Notes: generated from the sequence alone by a model not told the origin. A DNA stretch of 64,000 bases from Alphaproteobacteria bacterium 46_93_T64 (GCA_002163135.1 MAAN01000009.1:62001-126000), one strand, 5' to 3'; counted from the first letter of the stretch, positions 40,045 through 50,075 are shown. A program made the numbers and translations.

Positions 40045-40494
40045 TCAACTAACAAGAAAATTGGCGTTTGCAGTCGCAATTGGTTTATTGCGATCCTTCT
40101 GCCAAGCACGCACCCGCATATTCGCCACACGCCGACCAGGCTTGGTGATGACGGCCTCCGCAAAACACTCTTCCACCTTGGCAGAGCGTAGATAATCCAC
40201 CGTAAATGTGATGATTTTAGGAAGCTGCGTAATTTCCTGTGTTAGGAGCAAATGAACCAATGCTGTGCTTTCAAGAAAAGCGCCGACGACACCACCATGC
40301 AAAGCTGGCAAGGTCGGATTCCCAGTGAATTTTTTCTCTTGCGGTAATCTGCAAGTAAATTTGTTATCCGTTTCATGGACTTCCATTCCCAAATACTTGA
40401 AATATGGAATAAGCGAGGAAACTGCTTCCCAATCTTTGGAAGCTTTGGCTTTTAGAATGGACTCTAAAAACTGCTCAGATGAATTGTCCGTCAT
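40045..40494 (-). CDS. PaaI-type hotdog thioesterase
   Basis: PALHGGVVGAFLESTALVHLL; FTVDYLRSAKVEECFAEA. Confidence 0.85.
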   Translation of the reverse strand: MTDNSSEQFLESILKAKASKDWEAVSSLIPYFKYLGMEVHETDNKFTCRLPQEKKFTGNPTLPALHGGVVGAFLESTALVHLLLTQEITQLPKIITFTVDYLRSAKVEECFAEAVITKPGRRVANMRVRAWQKDRNKPIATANANFLVS

Positions 40495-40967
40495 TTTTTG
40501 TCCACCATCTTTTTTGAGGCTTCATTCAAAGGCTTTGAGGCCGTAGATTTCAACATGAATGTGCTAACGCTATTGGCGATGGGATCTTCAGGATCATCGT
40601 GATAGGCAATCGCACGAACAAAAGCGATCTGCTTTGATAATCGATAGCACGTCGCTTTTGCGAACACATCTCGCCCCGGTACCGCTGATTTTAAATAATC
40701 TATTCGGAGATCAAGCGTTGCAATTGGGATGTATTTTTGCATTTTGACGTAAATACACATGCCGCTGGCAGAATCAATCAGGGTTGTAATAATGCCGCCG
40801 TGTAAAACACCCGATACGGGATTCCCAACGAAACGGTCATCGTACGGCAGGCTCATAACAACGCCTGCTTCAGATATTTCTTCAACCTTTACACCGATAT
40901 CCGCACAGTGGGGAATACCAACATCAATTATGTTCTGAATCTGCGATATATCAAATACACCCGACAT
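40491..40967 (-). CDS. PaaI-type hotdog thioesterase
   Basis: NPVSGVLHGGIITTLIDSASGMC; LDLRIDYLKSAVPGRDVFAKA; 4-nt overlap with next gene; start Met 40967. Confidence 0.86.
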   Translation of the reverse strand: MSGVFDISQIQNIIDVGIPHCADIGVKVEEISEAGVVMSLPYDDRFVGNPVSGVLHGGIITTLIDSASGMCIYVKMQKYIPIATLDLRIDYLKSAVPGRDVFAKATCYRLSKQIAFVRAIAYHDDPEDPIANSVSTFMLKSTASKPLNEASKKMVDKK

Positions 40968-40971
40968 AGGA

Positions 40972-41958
40972 TCAGCTTTCCTTTTTATAACTTTTATACC
41001 AATCAACAAATTTGGGGATACCAACCTCCAACAAGGTTTTCGGCTGATAACCTACATCCTTTTGCATCGGACCAATATCAGCAAAGGTCTCTTTGACGTC
41101 TCCTTTTTGCATTGGCAAAAATTCGAGTTCTGCTTTCACGCCTAAAGACTTTTCAAGCGCTCCAACAAGATTCATCAGTGGTTCCGACCGATGGTTACCG
41201 ATATTATAAATACGATAAGGTGGTTTTTCGCTGTCCTTATTTTCAGGCACAGCCTTTAACACCTTCAAGATGCCGCTAACAATATCATCTATATAGGTAA
41301 AGTCCCTTTTCATATCACCATTATTAAAAATTTTAATTGGATCTCCCTTCAACATGGCTTCGGTGAAAGACCAATAAGCCATATCAGGGCGCCCCCAAGG
41401 ACCATAAACGGTAAAAAAACGAAGACCCGTTGTTGGAATTCGATAGAGATGACTGTAGCTATGCGCCATTAATTCATTGGATTTTTTTGTAGCGGCATAA
41501 AGCGAAACGGGCTGATCAACTGATTGTCCAACGGTGTATGGAAGCTCGCGGTTACCTCCATAAACTGAACTGGAACTCGCATATACCAAATGCTCAAGTC
41601 CTCGCAGGTTCCGGCAATATTCCAGAACATTTAGAAACCCCATCAGATTAGAACGGGCATAGGATTGCGGATGTGTGATGCTATACCTGACACCAGCTTG
41701 CGCCGCTAAATGAACGACTTTCGTAATACCGACAAATTTCCCAAGAATATCTGTGAATGTTTCTTCATGAGAAATATCAGCTTTAATTAACTGAAAATTG
41801 GGATACGGCTCTAACTCTGACAGTCTCGCGTTCTTTAGTGAGATGTCATAATAATCGCTCAGGCAGTCTAAACCGATCACTTTTTCGCCTGTCTCAAGTA
41901 ATTCCTTACAGACATGCATTCCGATAAAACCGGCTGCACCAGTAACCAAAATGGTCAT
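40972..41958 (-). CDS. NAD-dependent epimerase (UDP-glucuronate 4-epimerase-like)
   Basis: MTILVTGAAGFIGMHVCKELLETGEKVIGLDCLSDYYDISLKNARL; YAATKKSNELMAHSYSHLYRIPTTGLRFFTVYGPWGRPDMA. Confidence 0.93.
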   Translation of the reverse strand: MTILVTGAAGFIGMHVCKELLETGEKVIGLDCLSDYYDISLKNARLSELEPYPNFQLIKADISHEETFTDILGKFVGITKVVHLAAQAGVRYSITHPQSYARSNLMGFLNVLEYCRNLRGLEHLVYASSSSVYGGNRELPYTVGQSVDQPVSLYAATKKSNELMAHSYSHLYRIPTTGLRFFTVYGPWGRPDMAYWSFTEAMLKGDPIKIFNNGDMKRDFTYIDDIVSGILKVLKAVPENKDSEKPPYRIYNIGNHRSEPLMNLVGALEKSLGVKAELEFLPMQKGDVKETFADIGPMQKDVGYQPKTLLEVGIPKFVDWYKSYKKES

Positions 41959-42143
41959 TTTTTTGCCTCGCGTGCTTATTTCTGCAGTTTATCTTCATTG
42001 AAGAGCATTTATTTCACGTAAAAGTCAAAAAATATTTATCACGTAATATTCTTTCTAAATGTCAGCAATATTGACCTTTATTGATTAAGCTGTTATTTTT
42101 CATATATTATATTATGCGAAACTGCTTGCTAGGGAGTTGAAGT

Positions 42144-45100
42144 ATGCCGCTTGCTAATGTCTCACTCGACGACAAATACTTGCTGGAGAAAGGCCGTGTT
42201 TTCCTTACAGGAATACAGGCTCTCGTTCGTTTACCGCTTATGCTAAAGGCGAGAGATCGTGCCGCTGGATTAAACACTGCAGGATTTATATCAGGATACC
42301 GAGGATCACCTCTTGGCGGTTATGACCAAGCTCTTTGGAAAATTAAGCCGCTGCTCAAAGAAAATGACATCCATTTCGAACCTGGCATCAACGAAGATCT
42401 TGCCGCGACAGCTGTTTGGGGCAGTCAGCAACTGAACATGTATGAAGGCGCCAATTATGATGGTGTTTTTGGTATTTGGTACGGTAAAGGCCCAGGTGTA
42501 GATCGCACGGGCGATGTCTTTAGACACGCAAATTCAAATGGCACGTCAAAATTCGGTGGCGTACTTGCCCTTGCCGGAGACGATCATGGCATAGTCTCCT
42601 CCACAGTTGCCCACCAAAGCGAGCATGGATTTATGGGCTGGATGATGCCTGTATTACATCCTGCAAGTGTTCAAGAAGTTCTTGATTATGGCTTACTTGG
42701 TATTGCTATGTCGCGTTTTTCAGGGCTTTGGGTAGGGTTTAAATGCGTATCGGAAACCATAGAAGGCGGTGCATCTGTTTATGTAGACCCAGACCGGATA
42801 CAGATAAAATATCCTGACATCCAGCTTCCCGAAGGTGGCCTTAACATTCGCGGTAATGACAATCGGTTTGACCAAGAAGTTCGATTGAACGAGCACAAAA
42901 TTTATGCTGCACGTGCCTTTGCCCGAGCGAATAATCTCGACAAAATTGTTATGGATTCGCCAAAGCGCCGTTTTGGCATCGTTACAACTGGGAAAGCCTA
43001 TCTGGATGTCAGGCAGGCCCTTCGTGATCTGGGCATCGATGACAGCCAAGCCGCTGATATCGGCCTCACCGTTTATAAAGTCGGCATGCCTTGGCCGCTG
43101 GATCCTCAAGGAGTTCGAAACTTTGCAGAAGGTCTTGAAGAAGTTCTTGTAGTTGAAGAAAAACGTGCGCTGGTTGAAAACCAGATGAAGGAGCAACTCT
43201 ACAATTGGGATACTGGCGTTCGACCTCGCATTATCGGTGAATTTGATGATGAAGGTGAACATATTTTACCATCAGCGGGAGAGCTCACGCCCGCACGTGT
43301 TGCTAGGGTTATTGCAGCGCGTATTCGGCGTTTTCATACTTCTGAGCAAATCGAAGATCGTCTGACCTTCCTAGACCGCAAAGAAAAACAACTCGACCAA
43401 TCCCCAGCTAAAATCAGCAGAACACCTTTCTATTGCTCTGGTTGTCCACATAACCGTTCAACCGTCGTGCCGGAAGGTAGCCGCGCCGTTGCCGGCATTG
43501 GGTGTCACTTCATGGTGACATGGATGGATCGCAACACAAATGAGTTCACACAAATGGGCGGTGAAGGTGTTCCGTGGGTTGGCCAACAGCATTTCACCAA
43601 GGAAAAGCACATTTTTGCCAATCTGGGTGACGGCACTTATCACCATTCGGGCCTACTTGCTATCCGTCAGGCTATCGCTGCCAAAGCAAATATCACATAT
43701 AAAATTTTGTATAACGATGCAGTTGCAATGACAGGTGGTCAGCCTCTCGATACGCAACTGACACCGTGGCAAATCGCCCAACAAGTTGCAGGAGAAGGCG
43801 CCGTCGCTATTCGCGTTGTCTCAGATGAGCCCAACAAATACCCATCAAATATTGAATGGCCGAAAGGAACAACCTTCCATCATCGCGATGATTTGGATTT
43901 TATCCAGAAATCTATGAGGGAAATAGGAGGCGTTTCTGTTCTTATATTTGATCAAACGTGTGCAGCAGAAAAGCGCCGCCGCCGGAAAAGAGGAACGTTC
44001 CCTGATCCTGCAAAGCGGGTCATGATCAACGATTTGGTTTGTGAAGGTTGCGGAGATTGTTCCGTCAAATCAAACTGTATATCGGTAGAGCCACTTGAAA
44101 CTGAATTTGGACGTAAGAGATCAATCAACCAGTCGAGCTGCAACAAGGACTTTTCTTGTGTAAACGGCTTCTGCCCCAGCTTCGTTACGATTGAAGGCGG
44201 TGCATTACGTAAACCTGCGAAAAGTTCAAAAGATGATCCCGCAGCGGGCCTCCCCATGCCAGTCATTAAGGAAATCACCCAGCCGTATCGCATTTTGATT
44301 ACCGGCATTGGCGGCACCGGAGTTGTCACAATCGGTGCCCTAATGAGTATGGCTGCCCATTTAGAGGGTAAAGGTGTTTCCGTCTTGGATCAGGCCGGAC
44401 TTGCCCAAAAAGGTGGTGCTGTTACTAGCCATATCCATATTGCCCCAACACCAGAAGACATCAACGCCGTTCGTATTCCAGCGGGTCGCGCAGATTTGTT
44501 AATTGGATGCGATATGGTTGTCGCCGGCTCATACGACAGCCTTGCAAAACTGGACGTTGGCATTGCAAAAGCTGTGGTAAATGCACATCCTGCTCCAACG
44601 ATGGACTTTACACTTAATCCGGATGCCCCCTTCCCTGTGCAAAGTACTCTGGACCACATTCAAGCAGCTGTTGGTAAAGAGGATTGCCACCTGATCAATG
44701 CAAGTAACATCGCGACGACGTTGATGGGGGATGCAATTGCAACCAACTTGTTCATGCTCGGGTATGCCTTCCAAATGGGATTTGTTCCCTTATCAATGGA
44801 TGCACTCATGAAAGCAATTGAGCTGAATGGTGTTGCTATTGAAGCCAATAAAAAAGCATTTTCATGGGGCCGTGCTATGGCAAATGATCCTGACTCAGTA
44901 ATTGCAGAAGTTGCAAACCTTTCCGGTCCCAAGGGCTTTATGAAGCCATCAGATGATCTTGACGAAATGATTGCAAGGCGGAAACAGTTCTTGATCGACT
45001 ATCAAGATGCGGCATATGCGCGGCGATATGAAAGTCTGATTAACAAAATTAAAGCCAAAGAAGCTGAAGTTGTAAAAGGCAGTGATACCTTGTCAAAAGC

Positions 45101-45611
45101 GGTGGTCAAGTCACTGTTCAAATTCATGGCCTATAAAGACGAATATGAAGTGGCTCGCTTGTACACCGATACCGGCTTTATGGATAAAGTTGATCGTATG
45201 ATGGAGGGGGATTACCAAGTCAAATACCATCTGGCCCCGCCTCTGTTTGCAAAAAAAGATCCCAACACTGGTGAGCTTAAAAAAGCTGAATATGGACCTT
45301 GGGTGAAGAAAGCATTTGAAATTCTACCACGGTTTAAGTTTCTTCGCGGAACTGCATTTGATCCTTTCGGGTACCTGGCAGAACGCAAAGAAGAACGTCA
45401 GTTGATCAAACAGTTTGAACAGACGTTATCTATCATCATTGATAATTTAAACAGCGACACGTACCCACTTGCCGTAGAAATCGCTGAACTTCCTATGAAG
45501 GTTCGGGGCTATGGCCATGTAAAAGACAAAGCGATAAAGCACTATCAAAGTCAACATCAACACCTAATGACAATGTTCAAAACTCCCGCACCTAAATCGC
45601 AAGCTGCATAG
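42144..45611 (+). CDS. Indolepyruvate ferredoxin oxidoreductase family protein (fused subunits)
   Basis: 1155 aa; FISGYRGSPLGGYDQALW, YCSGCPHNRSTVVPEGSRAVAGIGCHFM, CEGCGDCSVKSNC cluster motif, GIGGTGVVTIGALMSMAAHLEGKGVSVLDQAGLAQKGGAVTSH. Confidence 0.95.
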   Translation: MPLANVSLDDKYLLEKGRVFLTGIQALVRLPLMLKARDRAAGLNTAGFISGYRGSPLGGYDQALWKIKPLLKENDIHFEPGINEDLAATAVWGSQQLNMYEGANYDGVFGIWYGKGPGVDRTGDVFRHANSNGTSKFGGVLALAGDDHGIVSSTVAHQSEHGFMGWMMPVLHPASVQEVLDYGLLGIAMSRFSGLWVGFKCVSETIEGGASVYVDPDRIQIKYPDIQLPEGGLNIRGNDNRFDQEVRLNEHKIYAARAFARANNLDKIVMDSPKRRFGIVTTGKAYLDVRQALRDLGIDDSQAADIGLTVYKVGMPWPLDPQGVRNFAEGLEEVLVVEEKRALVENQMKEQLYNWDTGVRPRIIGEFDDEGEHILPSAGELTPARVARVIAARIRRFHTSEQIEDRLTFLDRKEKQLDQSPAKISRTPFYCSGCPHNRSTVVPEGSRAVAGIGCHFMVTWMDRNTNEFTQMGGEGVPWVGQQHFTKEKHIFANLGDGTYHHSGLLAIRQAIAAKANITYKILYNDAVAMTGGQPLDTQLTPWQIAQQVAGEGAVAIRVVSDEPNKYPSNIEWPKGTTFHHRDDLDFIQKSMREIGGVSVLIFDQTCAAEKRRRRKRGTFPDPAKRVMINDLVCEGCGDCSVKSNCISVEPLETEFGRKRSINQSSCNKDFSCVNGFCPSFVTIEGGALRKPAKSSKDDPAAGLPMPVIKEITQPYRILITGIGGTGVVTIGALMSMAAHLEGKGVSVLDQAGLAQKGGAVTSHIHIAPTPEDINAVRIPAGRADLLIGCDMVVAGSYDSLAKLDVGIAKAVVNAHPAPTMDFTLNPDAPFPVQSTLDHIQAAVGKEDCHLINASNIATTLMGDAIATNLFMLGYAFQMGFVPLSMDALMKAIELNGVAIEANKKAFSWGRAMANDPDSVIAEVANLSGPKGFMKPSDDLDEMIARRKQFLIDYQDAAYARRYESLINKIKAKEAEVVKGSDTLSKAVVKSLFKFMAYKDEYEVARLYTDTGFMDKVDRMMEGDYQVKYHLAPPLFAKKDPNTGELKKAEYGPWVKKAFEILPRFKFLRGTAFDPFGYLAERKEERQLIKQFEQTLSIIIDNLNSDTYPLAVEIAELPMKVRGYGHVKDKAIKHYQSQHQHLMTMFKTPAPKSQAA

Positions 45612-45706
45612 TAATAAATACTGCCAATTGGTTCTGGAATATGGGAACCAATTGGCACTTTCCTGCTCCTGAAACACCTATTAGATTGGGTTTAAAGGAG
45701 ATATAA

Positions 45707-45919
45707 ATGCTATTATTAAAAACAGAATGTGAGACATGTCATGCACCGCTTCCAAACAGCGGACCTGATGCATACATCTGTACTATTGAATGCACTTTTT
45801 GCGAAAGTTGTACTGAAGAAACGCACAAAGGCTTTTGTCCTAACTGCAAGGGGAATTTGGTCTTAAGGCCAACAAGGCCTCAAAAATTTATTGAGAAATA
45901 TCCGCAGCGCGACGAATAG
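45707..45919 (+). CDS. DUF1272 family Cys-rich protein
   Basis: LKTECETCHAPLPNSGPDAYICTIECTFCESCTEETHKGFCPNCKGNLVLRPTRP. Confidence 0.92.
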   Translation: MLLLKTECETCHAPLPNSGPDAYICTIECTFCESCTEETHKGFCPNCKGNLVLRPTRPQKFIEKYPQRDE

Positions 45920-46232
45920 ATTTTCGACCTGAAACTCGTTTTCGTTTTTTAACCGGTTTTTTCTTTCTATTAGGATAATTGGTTTTTTCTTCACGATCGA
46001 ACAAAGGTGCAAGTCCTGATGTCAATGTCCGGATAAGTAAAGCGGCTTCCATGTTCATTTCGATTTTGTCGGTATCGCCTTCAGCTGCATCTTCATGACG
46101 GCGTGCTGCAGCTTTCAAGATGCGCTTGACTTCGCGCTCGGACAGTATGCCTTTGATTACCATCTCTTGAAGCAATAGCTCGATAATCGTTAGGGCAGCA
46201 AAGCCGGTTCTTTCAACTGAAAAACGCTGCAT
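45888..46232 (-). CDS. Hypothetical protein with basic C-terminal tail
   Basis: 114-aa ORF with adjacent terminator; RKKKPVKKRKRVSGRKSIRR tail; 32-nt antisense overlap with DUF1272 gene. Confidence 0.6.
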   Translation of the reverse strand: MQRFSVERTGFAALTIIELLLQEMVIKGILSEREVKRILKAAARRHEDAAEGDTDKIEMNMEAALLIRTLTSGLAPLFDREEKTNYPNRKKKPVKKRKRVSGRKSIRRAADISQ

Positions 46233-46242
46233 TTTTCCTCAC

Positions 46243-46282
46243 AAAAAAGGCTGTGCCATCTCATGATGACACAGCCCTTTTC
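46243..46282. terminator. Intrinsic terminator
   Basis: AAAAAAGGCTGTGccatctcatgatgaCACAGCCCTTTT. Confidence 0.85.
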
Positions 46283-46312
46283 ACTTAATACGTGCAGAAG
46301 GAATTTCAAGTA

Positions 46313-47629
46313 CTATTCAGCAGGAACAGCTTCCCATGTTCCTTGGCGAGTTAGATACTCTGTTCCATCGTTTCTATAGAACGTGTCCGCACCGGTTTCT
46401 TTCAGTACTTTAAGCATCGCCGGCACCGGTTCCCCTGCGGTCTCTAGCTTAGCGATAACTTTAGCTGGTGATAGTTGGTCCAAAAGTTCAAACGGACCTT
46501 TTGCCCAGCCAAATCCCCACCGCATGGCACGGTCGATATTTACGATGTCATCTGCAATTTCCGGGACAAGATCAGCCGCATAAAGAAGCGTTCCACCCAT
46601 GATATCCCATACAAGCTTACCGCGTTCATCATCGGCAAAAAATACAGTTTCTGTATTTCCATGCACGTCCTCTAACGAGATACGGTCTGCAGAACGCCAG
46701 GTCTCGTTTGTCAGATCAAAGATTTCTTTTGTCTTGGTTCCGTCTTCCGCGATATTCAGACGATAAAAGCCGCCTTTTGCCTTCCGGCCCAGTTGACCGC
46801 GTTCAAGCATTGCCTGCTCTACTTTTGGGAAACACGTGAAAGCGCGTCCAACGTCTACATCAGGTAAATTGACGTTCAAATTCTTGCCAACGAGATCCAT
46901 GATATCCAACCCGATCAGGTCAATCAGACCATACAAACCGGTCGGCGGCAATCCAACAGGCTTGCTGAGCAATGCATCTACCTGTTCCATGGTCATCCCG
47001 TTTTGTAGCGCGGCACCAGCTTTATGCAAGCCTGAAAGCATGAAAAAACAGCCGATACGATTACCGATGAAATTCACCGTATCTTTCGCATAGACCACAC
47101 CTTTACCTAGCTTATTTCCGCAGAAATCAGCAAGGGCATCGGTCACGTCTTCGGTAGTATCTGCACTTGGAATAAGCTCCATTAAACGCATAATTTTCAC
47201 TGGATTGAAGAAATGCGTCACTACAATGTCTTTACGAAGACGTTCTGGCATACCGTCAGCAATATCTTTAAGCGGAATACCAGACGTGTTTGTAGAGACG
47301 ACTGAACCATCACGGCGCAATGGTTCAAGTTTCGCGAAAAGATCACGTTTTACCGTAACATCTTCAACAATGGCTTCACAGATCCAGTCATAATCCGCAA
47401 TTTTGCCCAAATCGGTTTCAAAACTGCCGAGGGAAATTCGATCGGCAGAAGTCGGATCTTCGAATGCAGGAGGACGAATATTCTTCATCCGGTCCAAAGA
47501 AGCCTCCGCAGCTTCCATCGTTACATCAAGCAACAGAACATTTGCGCCTGCGTCAGCAGAAGCCGCCGCGATCCCTAAACCCATTGTTCCGCCGCCAAGC
47601 ACGGCAACTGATTTAACTTCTCTCGTCAT
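46313..47629 (-). CDS. 3-hydroxyacyl-CoA dehydrogenase
   Basis: SVAVLGGGTMGLGIAAASADAGANVLLLDV; VSTNTSGIPLKDIADGMPERLRKDIVVTHFFNPVKIMRLMELIP; start Met 47629. Confidence 0.95.
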   Translation of the reverse strand: MTREVKSVAVLGGGTMGLGIAAASADAGANVLLLDVTMEAAEASLDRMKNIRPPAFEDPTSADRISLGSFETDLGKIADYDWICEAIVEDVTVKRDLFAKLEPLRRDGSVVSTNTSGIPLKDIADGMPERLRKDIVVTHFFNPVKIMRLMELIPSADTTEDVTDALADFCGNKLGKGVVYAKDTVNFIGNRIGCFFMLSGLHKAGAALQNGMTMEQVDALLSKPVGLPPTGLYGLIDLIGLDIMDLVGKNLNVNLPDVDVGRAFTCFPKVEQAMLERGQLGRKAKGGFYRLNIAEDGTKTKEIFDLTNETWRSADRISLEDVHGNTETVFFADDERGKLVWDIMGGTLLYAADLVPEIADDIVNIDRAMRWGFGWAKGPFELLDQLSPAKVIAKLETAGEPVPAMLKVLKETGADTFYRNDGTEYLTRQGTWEAVPAE

Positions 47630-47745
47630 CACAATTCCTCGGTTACAAACTGCTATCCAGCAATTACTCAGTTTCTCTCTCATCAGTTACCATTTGACGC
47701 CAAACAATTAAACTGAAAAGTAACAGAGAGAAGTTCAAAACATCC

Positions 47746-48162
47746 CTAATTGGCTGTCTTTTTCCTCACCACACTGAAGGTTGCGCTCGCACGTGCGATT
47801 AATCGATCATTTGCTTTGACAATGCATTGAGCAAAGCAAAGCCGACCACCAGCCTTTAACACTTCAGCATCAAACAACAGCCACTCTCCGATTTCCCCTG
47901 ACGAAATAAAGTCCGTAACAAGGGAGGCCGTTACTAACCGTGCGCCATCTCCAAGTGCAACACCGCACGTAATCCCCATTGTGTTGTCTGACAAAGCCGC
48001 GATTAAACCGCCGTGAACGAACCCTCTGCTATTGGTGTGCGGGGGTGCGATGGTAAGACCCAATTGTACGCGATCCGGGAGTATGTTGGAGTAAATTGGT
48101 TCCCACGGAGCAGTAAAGTCACTTTTTCTAAAATGCGGTTTAAAACCATTTGGTATTTGCAT
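47746..48162 (-). CDS. PaaI-type thioesterase
   Basis: NSRGFVHGGLIAALSDNTMGITCG; ASLVTDFISSGEIGEWLLFDAEVLKAGGRLCFAQC. Confidence 0.85.
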   Translation of the reverse strand: MQIPNGFKPHFRKSDFTAPWEPIYSNILPDRVQLGLTIAPPHTNSRGFVHGGLIAALSDNTMGITCGVALGDGARLVTASLVTDFISSGEIGEWLLFDAEVLKAGGRLCFAQCIVKANDRLIARASATFSVVRKKTAN

Positions 48163-48193
48163 TGGAAGGACATCCTCATTATTATTTTATTTG

Positions 48194-48205
48194 TAGACCA
48201 GTCTA
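48194..48205. promoter_or_regulatory. Putative TetR-family operator
   Basis: TAGAC-CA-GTCTA palindrome between divergent thioesterase and TetR gene. Confidence 0.6.
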
Positions 48206-48239
48206 TATAATAATTTATTTCGAACAACGGCAATTATTG

Positions 48240-48806
48240 ATGAGCACAAAACCCAACCACAAACGGAAAATAATTCAGAGTGCAATTCGGCTGTTTAGAA
48301 GAAAAGGGTATTCAGCAACTGGGCTCAACGAAATTTTGAAAAGTAGTGGCGCCCCAAAAGGCTCCCTTTACTACTATTTCCCACATGGTAAGGAAGAACT
48401 AGGCGCTGCCGCCGTTAAAGCAGCTTCAGAAACAGTTTTAAAAACGCTTGAAGAATTGGAGCTGAATTCAGAAAATGGTCAGGACTTCTTCAGTCGCTAT
48501 TGCCATATGGTTGCCTACTGGATTACCGCTTCGGGCTATAGTGAAGGATGCCCCATCACAACGACACTGCTCGAAATGTCCTCAATCTCCCCCAAAATCG
48601 AAAAAGCAGGAAGCATGGGATTTTCGTTGTGGAAAGATGTTTTCACCCGAGTATTACTGAAAGACGGCCTGTCAAAAGAGGAGGCCATTGAGATAAGCTT
48701 GACGCTCCTCTCTTCTATTCAGGGCGCTATTTTACTCTCACGCGTTTCTCGTAACACTGACGCCCTTAAAGCTGTCGGGAAACACTGCTACCAATCACAC
48801 AAATAA
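48240..48806 (+). CDS. TetR/AcrR family transcriptional regulator
   Basis: IIQSAIRLFRRKGYSATGLNEILKSSGAPKGSLYYYFPHGKEELG; start Met 48240. Confidence 0.93.
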   Translation: MSTKPNHKRKIIQSAIRLFRRKGYSATGLNEILKSSGAPKGSLYYYFPHGKEELGAAAVKAASETVLKTLEELELNSENGQDFFSRYCHMVAYWITASGYSEGCPITTTLLEMSSISPKIEKAGSMGFSLWKDVFTRVLLKDGLSKEEAIEISLTLLSSIQGAILLSRVSRNTDALKAVGKHCYQSHK

Positions 48807-48846
48807 AAAAACGCAGTTACACGACCGCAAAAAGAGCTGCGTTTCC
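48807..48846. terminator. Intrinsic terminator
   Basis: AAAAAACGCAG...CTGCGTTT between convergent genes. Confidence 0.7.
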
Positions 48847-48870
48847 AATTGTCGATTCCACGTATTGAGA

Positions 48871-49272
48871 TTAAGCGTCGAGTGACAACGCAAAATCTTT
48901 GATGACTTCTTCAGTGATCTTAGAAGTAGGAAATTCTTCTTTGACCTTAATTAGAATTTCACTAGCATCTAGCCCATCGGCGTGATGCTCCATAATCATT
49001 CTTTGAATTTTCTCACGCTGAGGCTTCGTTTTGGCAACAGCGATACGAACTGAGGCATCTTTGGCTTCAAGAAGCTTCTGAAGAGCCACCATTTTCTGTG
49101 AATGGTTTGGCAGCTGATCTACCAATGAATGTGCCAGTTTATTGAATGGCTTACTGACATTCTGAAGACCTTCTGGAAGATGTTGAAAGTCAAAAAATGA
49201 CAACATGTCTTCGTAAGGTGCACGTGCGATTGCAGCTTGACGTTTTGCAATATCTTCAGGTTTCTTCGCCAT
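48871..49272 (-). CDS. Small helical protein with phage-like hairpin core; possible distant Acb2/Tad1-type hairpin domain
   Basis: FDFQHLPEGLQNVSKPFNKLAHSLVDQLPNHSQKMVALQKLLEAKDASVRIAV plus C-terminal EKIQRMIMEHHADGLDASEILIKVKEEF. Confidence 0.6.
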   Translation of the reverse strand: MAKKPEDIAKRQAAIARAPYEDMLSFFDFQHLPEGLQNVSKPFNKLAHSLVDQLPNHSQKMVALQKLLEAKDASVRIAVAKTKPQREKIQRMIMEHHADGLDASEILIKVKEEFPTSKITEEVIKDFALSLDA

Positions 49273-49465
49273 AAACTAGTCTCCTAAAATATACGTCTGA
49301 TATATCAACAAACGTTTTACGGTCAAAATATTCTCACAGATCACGATACTACGCCCAAAGTTTGACTAAATTCTTAATCAAATTTGCAAATAGCAAAAAA
49401 ATTACCTCACTCTTTTCGGCTACCTTTCCATGCAGCCCAAGCAAACCGTTAGGGACACTTACCGC

Positions 49466-50062
49466 TCAAGGTAAATGTGGTTGTACAGTCGCATTAGCAC
49501 GGCGAGCGAATTCATCCTTTTGCCCGACTGGTGCGATATAATGAATTATATCTTCGGCTGTTTGCCAGTCTGTTTTTCTAGCGATTGCCCATGCGGCTAG
49601 ATAATGCGAGGCAAGACATCCCCCCGCAGTTGCAACGTTACCAGTAACGTGCAAAGGCTGTTCGCTTATTATGAGACCTTTTTCAATAAGGCTCGGGGCC
49701 GTCATCGTATCCGTGGATACGGCACTCTTTAACAAATCCAACTGCTGTAAAATCAACGCACCAGAGCATTGAGAACCGATGAGTTGCCAACTTGGGTCTA
49801 ATGAAAATGTGTTTAAAAAATCAGGATTATTCGCATATTCGGCAGTTTTCATACCACTTCCGAAAAGAACAATATCTGCGTCATTTGCATAGCTTAAGGG
49901 TTGCTGTGCGAAAATTTTAACGCCGTTCATCGACGTGACCGTTTCTGTCGGACAACAGATCTGTACTGTCCAACCATCTAACCGAACACGTCCAAAGATA
50001 GCCATTGCGACGAAGCTGTCGAGTTCGTTAAAGGCATCAAGTGTAATGATTGCAATTTTCAA
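49466..50062 (-). CDS. DJ-1/PfpI family protein
   Basis: MKIAIITLDAFNELDSFVAMAIFGR; nucleophile elbow GSQCSGALILQQ. Confidence 0.87.
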   Translation of the reverse strand: MKIAIITLDAFNELDSFVAMAIFGRVRLDGWTVQICCPTETVTSMNGVKIFAQQPLSYANDADIVLFGSGMKTAEYANNPDFLNTFSLDPSWQLIGSQCSGALILQQLDLLKSAVSTDTMTAPSLIEKGLIISEQPLHVTGNVATAGGCLASHYLAAWAIARKTDWQTAEDIIHYIAPVGQKDEFARRANATVQPHLP

Positions 50063-50075
50063 ACGACATCTCCCT

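Noticed and set aside
45707-46232. DUF1272 and basic protein as a toxin-antitoxin pair
   Set aside because: Genes are convergent and not co-operonic, and DUF1272 is a zinc-ribbon-like family with no known toxin role.
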